From: Chrysoperla carnea
Lineage: Eukaryota > Arthropoda > Insecta > Neuroptera > Chrysopidae
Assembly: GCF_905475395.1 (NCBI RefSeq)
Contig: NC_058339.1
Span: 73,188,520 to 73,252,519 of the forward strand
Reading direction: 5' to 3'
DNA: 64,000 bases
The notes below the pieces were generated by a model. That model was given only the letters and a program-made list of their open reading frames with translations. It was not told the DNA's origin and did not search any database. The translations under genes and the position numbers were made by a program. Below, one piece after another: positions 37,380 to 48,444 of this stretch; positions within the stretch are counted from its first letter, which is position 1; each line of letters begins with the position of its first letter.

Positions 37380-40038
37380 ATGTTTAAATTACATAAACAA
37401 TTTTTGAATAAGTTTAGTAAATATGGATTATTTATTATTAAGCAGGATAATAATATTAAGCCGAATCTCATAGTGAATCGTTTTGTAACAACAAAACAAG
37501 CTAAACCTAATTTACGTAATCCAACACAATCAGAAAGTCAAGAAATTGGACCTTTGGGATGGTTCTTATTGGTTAGATATAAAATTCAAATTACAATCCA
37601 TAAAACAAAATTAAAGTCCTAAATTTTCTTACGTTGTAGTTAATTCCAACGACAACATTCGGTTTAGGAGTTTGGCAAATACAGCGTAAACAATGGAAGG
37701 AAAATTTGTTAGCTGATTTAAAGGCACGACATGAAACTACACCAATTCCATTGCCTGAAGAGTAAGCTAATAAATATTTTTAATCCAATAAAAGATAAGC
37801 AGGAAGCTCGGACACGGGCTTACACGGTTTTCGAAATTTCGCATATGAATCAATACTTTTTAACTATAGGTACAATATAGACTAGGTGTGTCAAGGTTTA
37901 TCCTGACAGAAATATTTTTATAAATTTTTATATTTTTATTAATTACAAGTATTTTGCACTATCATGGAAATTAATTTGTTAGAGACTTTTATTTTATAAA
38001 TCCAATAAAATTTTACCCTTATCGCGGAATTACATGTTTTTTAAATTTGTTCTTTGTTCTGTGTCGCAGCTCAAAACTTGACCAACATATCTGTCGCATT
38101 AGTAAAAAATAAAAAAATTCTGGAAATAAATATTTCTGCCAGGATAAACCCTGGCACACCTAGTCTATATTATACCCATCGTTAAACAGTATCGATTCAT
38201 ATGCGAAATTTCGAAATCCGTGTAAGTGCAGTTTTACTGTCACGGGCTCTAGGGCTAAGATTTTATAGAGTAAAAATAAGCTTTTATAACATAAATTCTA
38301 AACAAGGTAAAATAGATAATTTACAGAGTTAATTGTTGAAATATCCTGTATTTATTTTAGATTGAAAATAAATACAGGATAGATTATTTTAGAAAAGCAC
38401 TCTGTATATTTTTTTAAATACAGGATATAAAAAGCTTGTTCTCACGAATCATTTTTGAAACTACTTACCGTTTATTAATGCCGAATTAAAATTTCAGTTT
38501 AAACGAATTAAAGGATTTGGAATATTATCCGGTAACAGTCAAAGGGCATTTTGATTATTCAAAAGAAATTTATTTAGGACCACGATCATTAATTATTAAT
38601 GGGGATGCCGCTACACAGAGTAGTTTGATCTCACAAAGTAAATTTGGAACTTCAGGGTATTTAGTTATTACGCCGTTTAAATTGTCTGATAGAGAGTAAG
38701 TTTTTTTTTAACGTCTTACGATATCCAGGTCGACAAATGTTTAATAGTCGATAAATCGTCATTTCGATATTTCGTAATGAATTTAGGGTTTCCATCCCTA
38801 CAGATATAGTATAAAGGCTTCAGAAATCGTATGGTTTACCCGGGCTATCAATATCAAACATCATGGGATATTTTTTACTTTTTTAGTTTATCTCCCGATT
38901 TCTCAGAACTTTGAGATAGCAATCCTAGGGAAAACATACCGACTCACACAAATTTTTATCAACTTGGAAATCGTAATCAATATTTTGTAAATTATTCAAT
39001 AATTTTTTAATTCAACAAAATTATTAAAAACAGTTTGACAATACTTGTAAATCGTGGATGGGTTCCATCAAATAAAAAAGATCCACGAACTCGACCTGAA
39101 GGGCAAGTCGATAAGGAATTGGTCGTAACTGGTATTGTACGGTTAAATGAACCACGTCCAACGTTCACACCAAAAAATATACCAGAATCAAGATCATGGC
39201 TATATCGGTGAGTATTTTAACATATACTTGGGGTAAAGAAGTGTGTTTAAAGATGCGCTACTCCAATTTACTTCTAAGACTAGAACTGTTGTCATGGCAA
39301 TCATCAAATTCAAAATCATTTGTAAAAGGAGAAAAAGTTCAATCTCTTGGTTCTGACGAATTGTTTTCTTTGTCAGTGTCGCGTTTTTATTTTTTTGGAG
39401 TATACTGTGCTTGGCGGTGCCCAGATCAGAACAAGAAAGATTACAGTGGGGTATATATCAGCATCTTTTCAGATAGTGAGGTCGCACTTCGGACCTTTTA
39501 AGGCGTCAAGATTTCAATCAAGGATAGTCTATGAATGCTTCCAGGTATTGAATCGCCTGACACTTAAAACACAGGCAGACTGATCTGGATGCCGAGAAAC
39601 TCTGGCGTTAATTCCACCTGCAAACACAACACTGGAAAGTGTGTATAACCACAGCTAGGCCATTCGATTGTACTAAGGAGGGCACAGAGGACCCCTTGGG
39701 TCTAGGCGCTAGGGACCCATTTGCGGTATCCTTCTTATATATATTATTATAATTGTGTCTGGCCCTAGATTTATTTAAGTCTTTTAGATCTGATAATTTT
39801 TATTAAATTTATTATTTTTTGCAGAGATTTAGAATCAATGTGTCGATATACAGCTGCAGAACCAATTTATATTGAAGCAATTACAGATTGTACAATTGAC
39901 GGAGGTCCAATTGGTGGACAAACAAGGATTACGTTGCGAAATGAACATTTATCGTATATTTTCACATGGTTTTCGTTGTCAGCGTTTACTGGACTGATGT
40001 GGCATCGAATGTTTATTAGAAAATTACCTCTATTATAA
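37380..40038 (+). CDS. SURF1: SURF1, cytochrome c oxidase assembly factor
   Basis: Inner mitochondrial membrane protein needed for early assembly of complex IV (heme a insertion into COX1). Five exons: 37380-37571, 37640-37761, 38498-38695, 39034-39207, 39825-40038 (TAA), 299 residues; human is 300. The N terminus is a basic, Asn/Lys-rich presequence. The first membrane segment is at about residues 57-74 (GPLGWFLL then [20 protein letters not shown]). The domain between the membranes has [18 protein letters not shown] and ILVNRGWVP. The C-terminal signature is [20 protein letters not shown], followed by the second membrane segment ([18 protein letters not shown]). It is head-to-head with NDUFAF7. 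An AATAAA lies shortly after the stop (about 40070). Confidence 0.96.
37815..38235. mobile_element. ~420-bp inverted-repeat miniature element in SURF1 intron 2
   Basis: The two ~100-bp ends are inverted copies containing TTACACGG, CGAAATTTCGCATATGAATC, ATAGACTAGGTGTG and GTTTATCCTG. The interior is AT-rich with no coding sequence. Confidence 0.65.
38343..38380. repeat. Perfect 16-bp-arm palindrome
   Basis: ATCCTGTATTTATTTT, a 6-base loop, then AAAATAAATACAGGAT, in SURF1 intron 2. ATACAGGAT recurs about 40 bases later. Confidence 0.75.
39230..39740 (+). pseudogene. Degenerate LINE fragment with RNase H-like remnant in SURF1 intron 4
   Basis: Frames around 39440-39720 read [13 protein letters not shown], then (shifted) [14 protein letters not shown] and WMPRNSG. 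These resemble the SDS-x-AAL, S-x-V-x-EC-x-x-x-LN and W-x-PGHSG motifs of the RNase H domain of I/Jockey-group LINEs. At least two frame changes and a stop interrupt it. Assignment is from motif spacing only. Confidence 0.45.
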
Positions 40039-40687
40039 ATTTTATGGGCATTTAGAAATGAATAAGTTGAAATAAAGATTATTTATTTTATCAAAAACAT
40101 AAGTTTTTTATTTTTACCTTTTTTTGATCGACAAGTTTTAAGTTTTTTATATTAGTGATGTTCCGACTAGTCGGCAAAGCCGAATTTCTGGTCACTTTCG
40201 TAGTCGGTCATTATTCGGCAAAGAGACGTCCTACTAAAGAAACATTCATTAAAATAATCTGTCTGTTATCTAACGCAGACTAAGAAATGAGTTATTAACA
40301 ATTTAGTTATTAAAACTAATATTGAAATTATTAAATTACAATTTGAACTGAAAGCAGTCGCTTGGCATCGAGTCTATCCCATTTGATTACTTTTTTGTTC
40401 ACAAATATTTTCAATTTTTAAAATTGAAAATTTTATAAATAAACAAGGCCGTCGCTAGACGATAATGTACCAAATACACTTACGAAGAACGTCCATTCAG
40501 TAATTCAACGATTACACATTGGCGGAAAAAAAATGTACTAAATTTTACAAAAAGCTGTTGGAGAGTCTACACGAATATTTTTGTCAAAAACGATGAATGT
40601 ATCTCATCGTCACGAAATTTTCACGGTTTTTACCATTCTAGTTGATATTACTATAACAGTACATATAGCTATATCACTAAGAATGGT
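40039..40687. other. Intergenic stretch after SURF1
   Basis: AT-rich, no gene seen. 40627-40691 holds an imperfect inverted repeat (TTTTTACCATTCT ... AGAATGGTAAAA) that directly abuts the large palindrome at 40688. Confidence 0.5.
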
Positions 40688-40885
40688 AAAACAGTACACA
40701 TTTTGTGACGCAGAGCACATATAGAGGATAGTAATGAAATAATGTTTGGAGAGCACGGAAGATTATGAAAGTTAAAAATTATTTATTTAAATAATTTTTA
40801 ACTTTCATAATCTTCCGTGCTCTCCAAACATTCTTTCATTACTATCCTTTATATGTGCTCTGCGTCACAAAATGTGTACTGTTTT
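40688..40885. repeat. 198-bp near-perfect palindrome
   Basis: Two 97-base arms (40688-40784 and 40789-40885) are inverted copies with two mismatches, around a 4-base centre. The arms contain GTGACGCAGAGCACATATA and GGAGAGCACGGAAGATTATG. No coding sequence. The near identity implies recent origin or ongoing gene conversion; a hairpin-type miniature transposon is the likely source. It lies about 70 bases from a tRNA gene. Confidence 0.85.
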
Positions 40886-40952
40886 TCGATATTTTTAATT
40901 AATACTCAATATAAAATTTCTAATAATTTACGTTCAAAATAAAAAAAATTTA

Positions 40953-41025
40953 TGGTTCCATCCAGGATCGAACTGGAGACCTTCTGCGTGTAAAGCAGAC
41001 GTGATAACCGCTACACTATGGAACC
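40953..41025 (-). tRNA. tRNA-Val (anticodon TAC)
   Basis: A 73-base minus-strand gene from GGTTCCATAGTGTAGCGGTT to the discriminator A. The acceptor stem GGTTCCA pairs with TGGAACC. The anticodon loop TTTACAC between TCTGC and GCAGA gives anticodon TAC, decoding GTA. The T arm has the B box GTTCGATCC; the A-box region is TAGTGTAGCGG. No intron. A T-tract follows as Pol III terminator (ATAAA then eight T). Confidence 0.95.
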
Positions 41026-41540
41026 TATGGTAACACAGCTATTTTTATAAGTTATATTCTAGATAAAACTTACGAAATTAAATAATATTACTTCAAAACT
41101 AACTCATTGAAATATGAATCCTTTTTATTTGCGAATAAAAATAACATAAACTACTTATTAAACAGAGTGTTTCGTGATTCGAGAGGCACATCATAGATCA
41201 AATATATAGTTAGTGGAGCAAATAATAAAAAAGTCAACAAGCTGTGTACAACAATACGACCCAGATACTGTTCAATTTCACGCGTTTAACAATTGAGTTT
41301 CGCGCAACAATTTAGACTTAAAATTGTACAAGAAATACGCTCGTAATGTTTTGTTAACTTTCACATATCACCTCTAAAGTACCTATAATTTTCATAGTCA
41401 TAATAGGGGATAATAATATAAGGGTTTCGAAATAATAAATTAAATCAAAATATTAAAATTACAAATAATTTATTGGCTATAATCTTTTTATACAATTTAT
41501 TTACTTAAATCTAATTTATATATAAACTTCATTTCTAAAA

Positions 41541-41625
41541 CGTAATTAAAAAAGTTTTAAAATCGATTTAATTCCACCCTGTAATGGTTTATGAATTAAA
41601 CGTCACACTAAAAACATTAATTACG
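41541..41625 (-). promoter_or_regulatory. SECIS element of selenoprotein K (3' UTR)
   Basis: Read on the minus strand: lower helix CGTAATTAA / TTAATTACG (9 bp, perfect), then GTTTT / AAAAC, an internal loop, the quartet strand GTGA (41606-41603) opposite CGAT (41565-41562), an upper helix GTTTAATTC / GAATTAAAT (9 bp including one G-U), and an 18-base apical part starting ATAAACC. The unpaired AAA falls 12 bases after GTGA, where SECIS elements carry their conserved adenines; CC and GG can close a small apical stem, as in type II SECIS. The quartet starts with G instead of the usual A. It begins about 175 bases after the UGA codon and lies upstream of AATAAA signals near 41470-41500. Confidence 0.85.
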
Positions 41626-41780
41626 TCATAGTGTTACACAAAAATGTACATCGAAATTGAATTTAAATTATTATTATAATTATTTATCGTAAAGAATCAA
41701 AAATTTTGAATTTGTATAACGTAAATGAAGCAGTTTGTTTTACGCCCTTTAATAATAGTGTTAACCATTATATAAAGGGT

Positions 41781-42287
41781 TTAACGAGCTCACCCACCAC
41801 CAGCCATAGGAGTTTGGCAATCTGAAATGGTTGCAATTCGTCCAATTCTTCTCTGAGGCCTATAAAAAGAAATTATGTGTAAAAAAAAAATAATGTGTAA
41901 AAAATGATATTTAATATTATTTACCCTCCACGACCTCCACCACCTGGTCCCCCTCGACCTCCACCCCATCCACCTCCTCCTCCTCCAGGTCCACCTCCGG
42001 GACCATTACGACGATTGTTAAAATCAGCGAAACCACTTAAAACTGGATCAGTTAAAGTTTTGAAGCTGAAAATTTTTTAAAATTTAAATTTAAAGTTTAC
42101 AGACTCGTAGTAATTGTAACTTACAATAATTGAATAAAAGCAATAAATGCCCAAAATATTTCCACGAATCTTTCTAAATTCCATGGGCGACTATTGTGAA
42201 CTGTCCCATCTGTAAAGATTGTAAAATTTCTTTTAGAAAATATGAATAAAATAATATTAAACAAGTACCTTTTGCGACGTAAGGCAT
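41781..42287 (-). CDS. SELENOK: Selenoprotein K with in-frame UGA (Sec) codon
   Basis: Small ER-membrane selenoprotein, known in mammals for binding p97/VCP and DHHC6 in ER-associated degradation and palmitoylation. Four minus-strand exons: 42287-42269, 42209-42125, 42065-41925, 41859-41781. Reading TGA at 41792-41790 as Sec gives 107 residues with the tail MAGGG-Sec-AR and then TAA; vertebrate SelK ends MAGG-Sec-GR. Other family marks: short luminal start (MPYVAKDGTVHNSRPWN), one membrane helix at about residues 21-35, FKTL just after it, a Gly-rich cytosolic region, and RRIGRI before the end. A UGA three codons from a TAA, plus the SECIS hairpin downstream, makes a plain stop unlikely. It lies between two tRNA-Val genes. 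Confidence 0.93.
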
Positions 42288-42724
42288 TTTGTATTATTTA
42301 GATTATTAAAATTATATTATTCTATAATTAAAAATAACATAATGTGTTTTATTGTAAAACACATTCAATAATTTTGTCAGCATGACACCATTATTATGAC
42401 ACGCAATTTCATAGCAATAACCTCCAATAGGCTCTCATTAATCATTCTCGATAGATGTCATTACAAATTTAATGTAATTGCTCGACCTACAAACAATTGA
42501 AGTCTGTAGTATATTATATACAATGACTAATAGATGTCATTTAATGCATTTAAGATTTAAAGCACAAAAAAGTATAAAATAAAATTTTCCCCTAAGTATA
42601 AAGGCTTGTGGTGCCTAGCCTAAAATAAATACCTCGAGACCGTGTATACGCCAATTTACGAGTAAAATTCAAATAAATAGGTACCAAAATTTTATTTATG
42701 TATGATACATCTCTTGTAAAAATT

Positions 42725-43200
42725 AACCGCGGCTAGCCCTTTACCCGTATCTACTTCCGTAGCCCTGTACCCGTGGATAAAACCAACAAAATGCAAATTT
42801 CGTAGAAAAGTGGTGAAAAAAAGTCAAAAGTCCTTAAATTAGAAGAATATGTATTAAAATAGTAATAATATGTCTAGAGTATTATGAGAGCATCTGTAAA
42901 AACAACATGCTTACCTAATAATGTTTTGAGTATTATATATGTCTAGAGTATTAGGAAAGCATCTGTAAAAACTAACATGTTTGCCGAATAAACATATTAT
43001 TTAAATTCATGATACTTTTTCGTTTAAATTATTTGTCTAACGTGTTTTTTCCTAAGCGGCACGTTTTTAGACCGTGAGTATATTTTTCGTCAAATCTAGA
43101 CATAACAGGCTTATGAAAATGAGGAGTGAAGCATGGAATTTCATAAAGGAATAAGGAAGGATAAGATAGGACAGAAAAAACTTGCTAGAGATAATACATA
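42725..43200 (+). repeat. R6 dispersed repeat, forward copy
   Basis: Contains GGCTAGCCCTTTACCCGT, GTACCCGTGGATAAAACC, two near copies of GTCTAGAGTATTA / GAGCATCTGTAAAAAC, and GTGAGTATATTTTTCGTCAA. It ends next to the second tRNA-Val gene. Confidence 0.6.
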
Positions 43201-43257
43201 AAATAAAATTATTTTTATATATACAATATTTTATAACAAATTTTGAAAAAAAATTTA

Positions 43258-43330
43258 TGGTTCCATCCAGGATCGAACTGGAGACCTTCTGCGTGTAAAG
43301 CAGACGTGATAACCGCTACACTATGGAACC
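43258..43330 (-). tRNA. tRNA-Val (anticodon TAC), second identical copy
   Basis: All 73 bases are identical to the gene at 40953-41025, with the same strand and the same trailer (ATAAA followed by a T-tract). Similarity stops just outside the gene on the 5' side. A local duplication followed by conservation or conversion is the simplest explanation. Confidence 0.95.
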
Positions 43331-45724
43331 TGTATGAGAAGGGTGTCTAGAAATAAGAAACTAGCCAGACATGTATAATTAATTATTAAAGTATTAAATT
43401 ATTAGTTTAGAAATTTTTATTATAATTAATAACATTATCAAGTTTCTAATAAATTATGGTAATTGCAAAACAAATAAAACCTTATTTTCAATTTTGTAGA
43501 TTGATCGATGTTCTATGCTCAATTCTCTTTTATAACTCTATCCAAATGTTAAAGAATTTTAAATTTTCATTGCTGCCATAGTGGTTGCTGCATTGCAATA
43601 ATTCTTCTTTCCTCAGAATATTTTTAGATATATCCCCTACATAGATATTTTTGACTTAATTTCAAAAAAATATTAGTTTTGGAAAATAGTGTATTATGGG
43701 CACAGAATTACAGAATATGCTGTGAAAAATAATTTACTAAAAATAAACTATCCTGCTCCCATGATCTAGAAAATCCGCTAAGACCTTTTTTTTTTGGTCT
43801 AACCGATCTCAACCTTAGTATTATATATCAAATATTAAAAAGTAATTGTTTATTATTGTCACTGAACTGAAGAAAACATATAAATGAAATCGAAGGTTAA
43901 TTAGATTTATTTTAACATATTATTTTAATAAATTAGATACCTTTTACCTGTCTTATCATATTATATAAATTATTGTGAAAAAAATTGAAACCTTATAGAA
44001 CCTCATAAATAGGAATATATCTCATTGCATGAATGACTTTTTGCTTATTTTTGTTTCAAATTATACGTTGAGTCAGGATTTTAATGTATAAAATATGTTT
44101 GAAAAATCTTTCTATTTCGTTTATGCAATATATATTACTCCCATGTTATATACAGCATATAAACTTACTAAAATGTCATAGAATCTTATGTTTCTCATTC
44201 GCTAGGCAATTCGTTTTTATTTGTTTTGACTCCTTTTCGTAACGCCTTAATGTAAAATTAAACGCGTAAATTGGGGTAGCGTAAATGGAGGTATAACTGT
44301 AGCATCCAAAAATTAGATACTTTTACATTTTTATATTTTTTTGTTATTTTTTAAACCATTTTGCAAAAACATACAAATCTTATTTTCATTTCATTTTTTG
44401 AACAAATAGAAAAAAATGAAATAATTACACAGAAGCCGGGACTCGAACCCGAATTTTTGTCTTATAAAATACACAAAAATTTGAAATAAATGTAAAAAGT
44501 TTAGTTTTATAATAAAAATATACAAATCTTAGCTCTAACTACGAGTAGGTATATGTTATTGATTTTAAATGTTATATAATTATTATTTCAATAAATGAAA
44601 TATTAAACTGTGATTTTAAAATGTAGGATTTTGAAAAAGTAAGACATGCCTTTTATATCCGCATATTAACATTCAAAGTATATCTGTAATCAAGGTCATT
44701 TTGGTAACACTAAAAAAAGTAAAAAACGCGAAAAAAAATTCGAAGTAAGTATTGTTATGACTTTTACACACTTCAAAACAATTTTTAAAAGGTTCGAGTC
44801 TTTAGGAGTGCAGTTGCTATCTCCCCTTTGGCAACGTCTTTGTTAAAATTAAATTTTTGTAACCCAAAAAAAATCTTACATTATTATTTCTATCTTAAAT
44901 AGATGCTAAAATTACATATTAAACAAATTTCAAGTTGCCTAAAACATATTTTTTGGATGCTTTTTTTTCGCAAATGTCATAAGCTTATGAAAATGGGGAA
45001 AATTAATCGAATTTTCGAAAAAATAAAAGTAACCAGGTCAGTTAGAATATGACTACCTAAAATATATGCAAATTTCAAATCGATAGAGTAAAGTGTATAA
45101 TCGCAGTACTTGAAATTCAAATGTAACTTTAACCATTCTTATCCGGAAAACCGCATTTCTTTATAAATATTTTTTTCCACGCCATTGAAAAATGTGTATA
45201 GAACTGTTTTATATAAAGCATAAACCACAACAACTCACTTACGAGATGATTTTATTCATTTTCAGGCCGTAGTTTTGAGTTTTCGCTAATATTATGATTT
45301 TAAAACCATTCCGGTATTATTACGAACATATCAAAAAAGCCATTTTCCAAGCCATTTTTGAGCTTTACCCAGAAAACGAACAGCTGTTGTGGGTATATTT
45401 TTATATATTATATAGATAACAATAATTATCACTTAGAAATGTAAAAAAAAATTATTATTTGACAGGCCAATTAACATTTTTTTTTTCAATAACATTGACA
45501 TATATTGCATTTATTACGTTACCGCGTTCTATACATTGTAATTATTATTTTACGGAATTCTTTAAATACATTTCTACATATTTCGGGAGTATTTTCTTAC
45601 CTTATTAGAAATCTTTAATTTATGGTTCCCAGAAATCTTTAATTTATGGTTCAAAATGGTGACCATGGATGGAGCACTATAATGCCAGATTAAATTTAAT
45701 TCTTTAATTTTTTTTAAAGAAATA
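43331..45724. other. AT-rich intergenic stretch, no gene seen
   Basis: No coding signal recognised. The minus strand at 44435-44452 carries a T-arm-like piece (TCGGGTTCGAGTCCCGGC, a perfect Pol III B box) without the rest of a tRNA. A 24-bp direct duplication (AAATCTTTAATTTATGGTTC) lies at 45606-45653. Confidence 0.45.
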
Positions 45725-45880
45725 TTTCTTTATTAATTATAGCTCATGTGTTATTCTGATGTGTGAGCTACATTATTGTTCAGTTTCATTCAAATCCATT
45801 CATTAGTTTATGCGTGAAAGCGTAACAAACAAACAAACAAACATCCTGACTTTCACATTTATAATATATAGGGATAAAAA
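45725..45880 (+). repeat. 3' tail of a non-LTR (LINE/SINE-type) element
   Basis: Carries TTCAGTTTCATTCAAATCCA, TTAGTTTATGCGTGAAAGCG, then (CAAA)n and CATTTATAATATATAGGGAT, a tail seen at the ends of many arthropod LINEs and derived SINEs. No reverse transcriptase sequence is attached. Confidence 0.5.
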
Positions 45881-46049
45881 AATGTTAGATAGGAGAATGG
45901 CTTTCTGTGAAACTTTTTCAATCTGCCCTCAAAATGTTCTTCAGAACGTTCTGTTCAAAAACTCTCCTCACCACAAAAATTTCTAACGAGTAGTTTTCAA
46001 GCTACAGGCCATCAAAGCTACAAATATTATTAACTATTAGACTAAGAAA

Positions 46050-46326
46050 ATGGCTTTAACTTTAAAGGTTTTAACTTTAATTTAAATAGTTTTTTTTAAT
46101 TTCCACCGAAGTTTAGGAGAAATCTATGAAAACATATCATTCATCTACCGTTTTCTCATAAGATCAATGTTAAATATGCCTACTTTTAAAGTCATTAATT
46201 TATGTAAATAATTAAGCAACCCCCCTAAAATTTTGAGAATTGATTTAGACTTACTTAGTATAACTTCATATAAAAAAATCAAATCCTTTATCCAAAATTG
46301 CCCTGGTGCTCGCACATCCTTAACTT
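46050..46326 (-). repeat. R1 dispersed repeat, reverse partial copy
   Basis: Reverse complement of the R1 start: ends with GTGCTCGCACATCCTTAA and contains TTTCCACCGAAGTTTAGGAG and CCCCCTAAAATTTTGAGAAT. Confidence 0.55.
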
Positions 46327-46599
46327 GAACAGCACATCCTTTTACTCAAATTTTCGTTTTAAATAATTTCAATGCGTGGTCTTTTTACACAAAAAGCGAT
46401 GAATATCCATGATCATTAGTCTCAGGATCAAAAATCAATAAATGTTAATAATTGTCGAAATCACTTGAATGGCTTAATACCCCACCGCGTGCACGGGCTA
46501 CTTAAAATATAAATTTACAATAGTTTATTATTATATATTAATTATAATAAATATAATAAACAAATTAAAATAATTTGTACAATTTATATACATTATGTA

Positions 46600-47990
46600 C
46601 AAGGGCGTCCTCAAGGATGGCGGGGCAAGGCAGGTGGGGGGAAGCTGGCTCCGTGCTTTCTGAAAGACTCGAAAAATTGAATGTCTATCTGTGAATTATC
46701 GAAGCTAAAAACGCATAAATACGTAATTTAGGACGTAGCAACTTTGAGTTTAGCCTGGTCTTACCCTCTTTGGGCTCGTTAATTAATAATTCAAGTATTA
46801 ACTTCTTTATACCCTGTCATTTACAGGGTGGGTTATTTTAATCTATTAATCTATCAATCAAAAAATAGCTTAAACAAAAGTTGCAGAGTTTGATGGAGGA
46901 CATCATGTTCTGACATCAGATTGGACCTAGTTCTTCGGATTTCTATCCTAAACGGTAAGGCATAGAATAACACTTTAAATTAGAGACTTGATTCTAATAT
47001 TTTAAAAACTAATATTTTTTCGAAAATCGTCAGCTTTCGAAGGAAATGCGACTTAAAAATATGCCATTGTTGCATTTAATCGAATTAAACATACTAACTA
47101 TGCTTAAGCCAAAAATTGTCAAGGGGAATAGGGGACATTCGTCCTTATCCTTGACCTTCAATTATCGATAAACTATAAGCGTATTTTCTTTCGATTAAAT
47201 GCAATAATGACATATTTTTAAGTCGCATTTTCTCTGAAAGCTAATGTTTTTCGAAAAAATATTTAAAATAAAAATTGTTAGTTCATTTATTATGCATCAA
47301 CTTTCTAATTCAAAGTATTCTTCTATATCCTACCACCGTTTAGAATCTCAATTGGCTATTACAGCAACCCGAAGAACTAGGCACAATTTGATGTCAGAAC
47401 ATGATGTCCCCCAACAAACTCCGTTAGAAATAGGAAAAAAGTTTAAATATAAAAATTTTCCTTATATTAAATAAACAACTTTTGTTTGAGACATTTTTTC
47501 GTAAACATCAATGTTCATCCGTGAGGTCGCAAATTAGGACAAAACTTTGGCGTCCATTTTCTCAAAAACTATAAAAGATAGGGAGTTGAAAATTTGCAGT
47601 TAACTTCAACTAAGTGATCCTGTAAAACATTCTTGAAAACTCTAGACAAAAGTTTTAGAAAATATTTTACCAAATAAATGACAGCCTTTTTCAAACTCTT
47701 TTAATTTATAAAAAAAATTATACAAGCACTGGCATTCAATACTTTCTATAGAGAGTATTTTAACATTTAACTCAGTCAATAGATTGCATTCCTTTGTTCT
47801 TTCTTGTAGGAAAAAAAACTCGGATACGCGGCAAACAGTGCGGCAAAGATTTCATATGATTAAATCAAAAATTTCTCACTCTTTGTTATTTTCTTACTAA
47901 TTATGGACCCTTAAGATTTTTTTCTTATAATACATAATTTGTATTTTTCATCTAGAACCCCCTCCGGTCCATTAGCTGATGACGCCCTTG
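46600..47990. mobile_element. ~1.39-kb element with CAAGGGCGTC inverted ends, containing nested repeats
   Basis: Ends are CAAGGGCGTCCTCA (46600) and, reversed, CAAGGGCGTCATCA (to 47990). Inside lie an R3 fold-back copy (46824-47425) and an R4/5 piece (47421-47800). GC-rich patches next to both ends suit a hAT-like element. Flanks resemble each other (TTATGTA and TTATATGTA), but I cannot fix a clean target duplication. Confidence 0.5.
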
Positions 47991-48444
47991 CTTATATGTA
48001 TATAATAAACAAAGCACCTATCATATCAGTATTATACACCTGAAGTAATATTGATAAATACCTTTTTCAAAAGTGATAGGACTTCAGTGAATAAACAAAC
48101 CTGTTCTCTTATCTATTGCCACAAAAAAAAAATATTCTATAATTAATAGAAAATAAATTCTATTCAGTTTAATTGTCATAACAATAGTTTTAAAAAAATT
48201 ATAAAGTGTTGTTTATTTTTTTATTAAATTTTCCTTTTTTACAAAAATTGTAAGTAAACATCATTTTTTTTTAAAGTTCTTTTAGTAGTTCGTAAGTTCT
48301 TAGATTAACGTTGTTGAAGCGCTACAGAAAAAAAAAAACACCAATAACTTAAAATTTTGGGAAATTGCTTTCTTTAACGTGCTAAGAAGTCACATTTAAA
48401 TTTTTTTTTTTTATTAATTTGTTTATAAAAACAAATCAAATCAA

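Noticed and set aside
39196-39501. 101-codon open frame in SURF1 intron 4 as a gene
   Set aside because: It starts in SURF1 exon 4 out of frame, and its useful similarity is to a degraded LINE RNase H domain.
41790-41792. TGA in the last SelK exon as an ordinary stop codon
   Set aside because: The position matches the Sec of the SelK family, two further codons precede a TAA, and a SECIS-type hairpin follows.
44435-44452. tRNA gene on the minus strand
   Set aside because: Only the T arm with a perfect B box is present; no matching acceptor strand or D arm within range.
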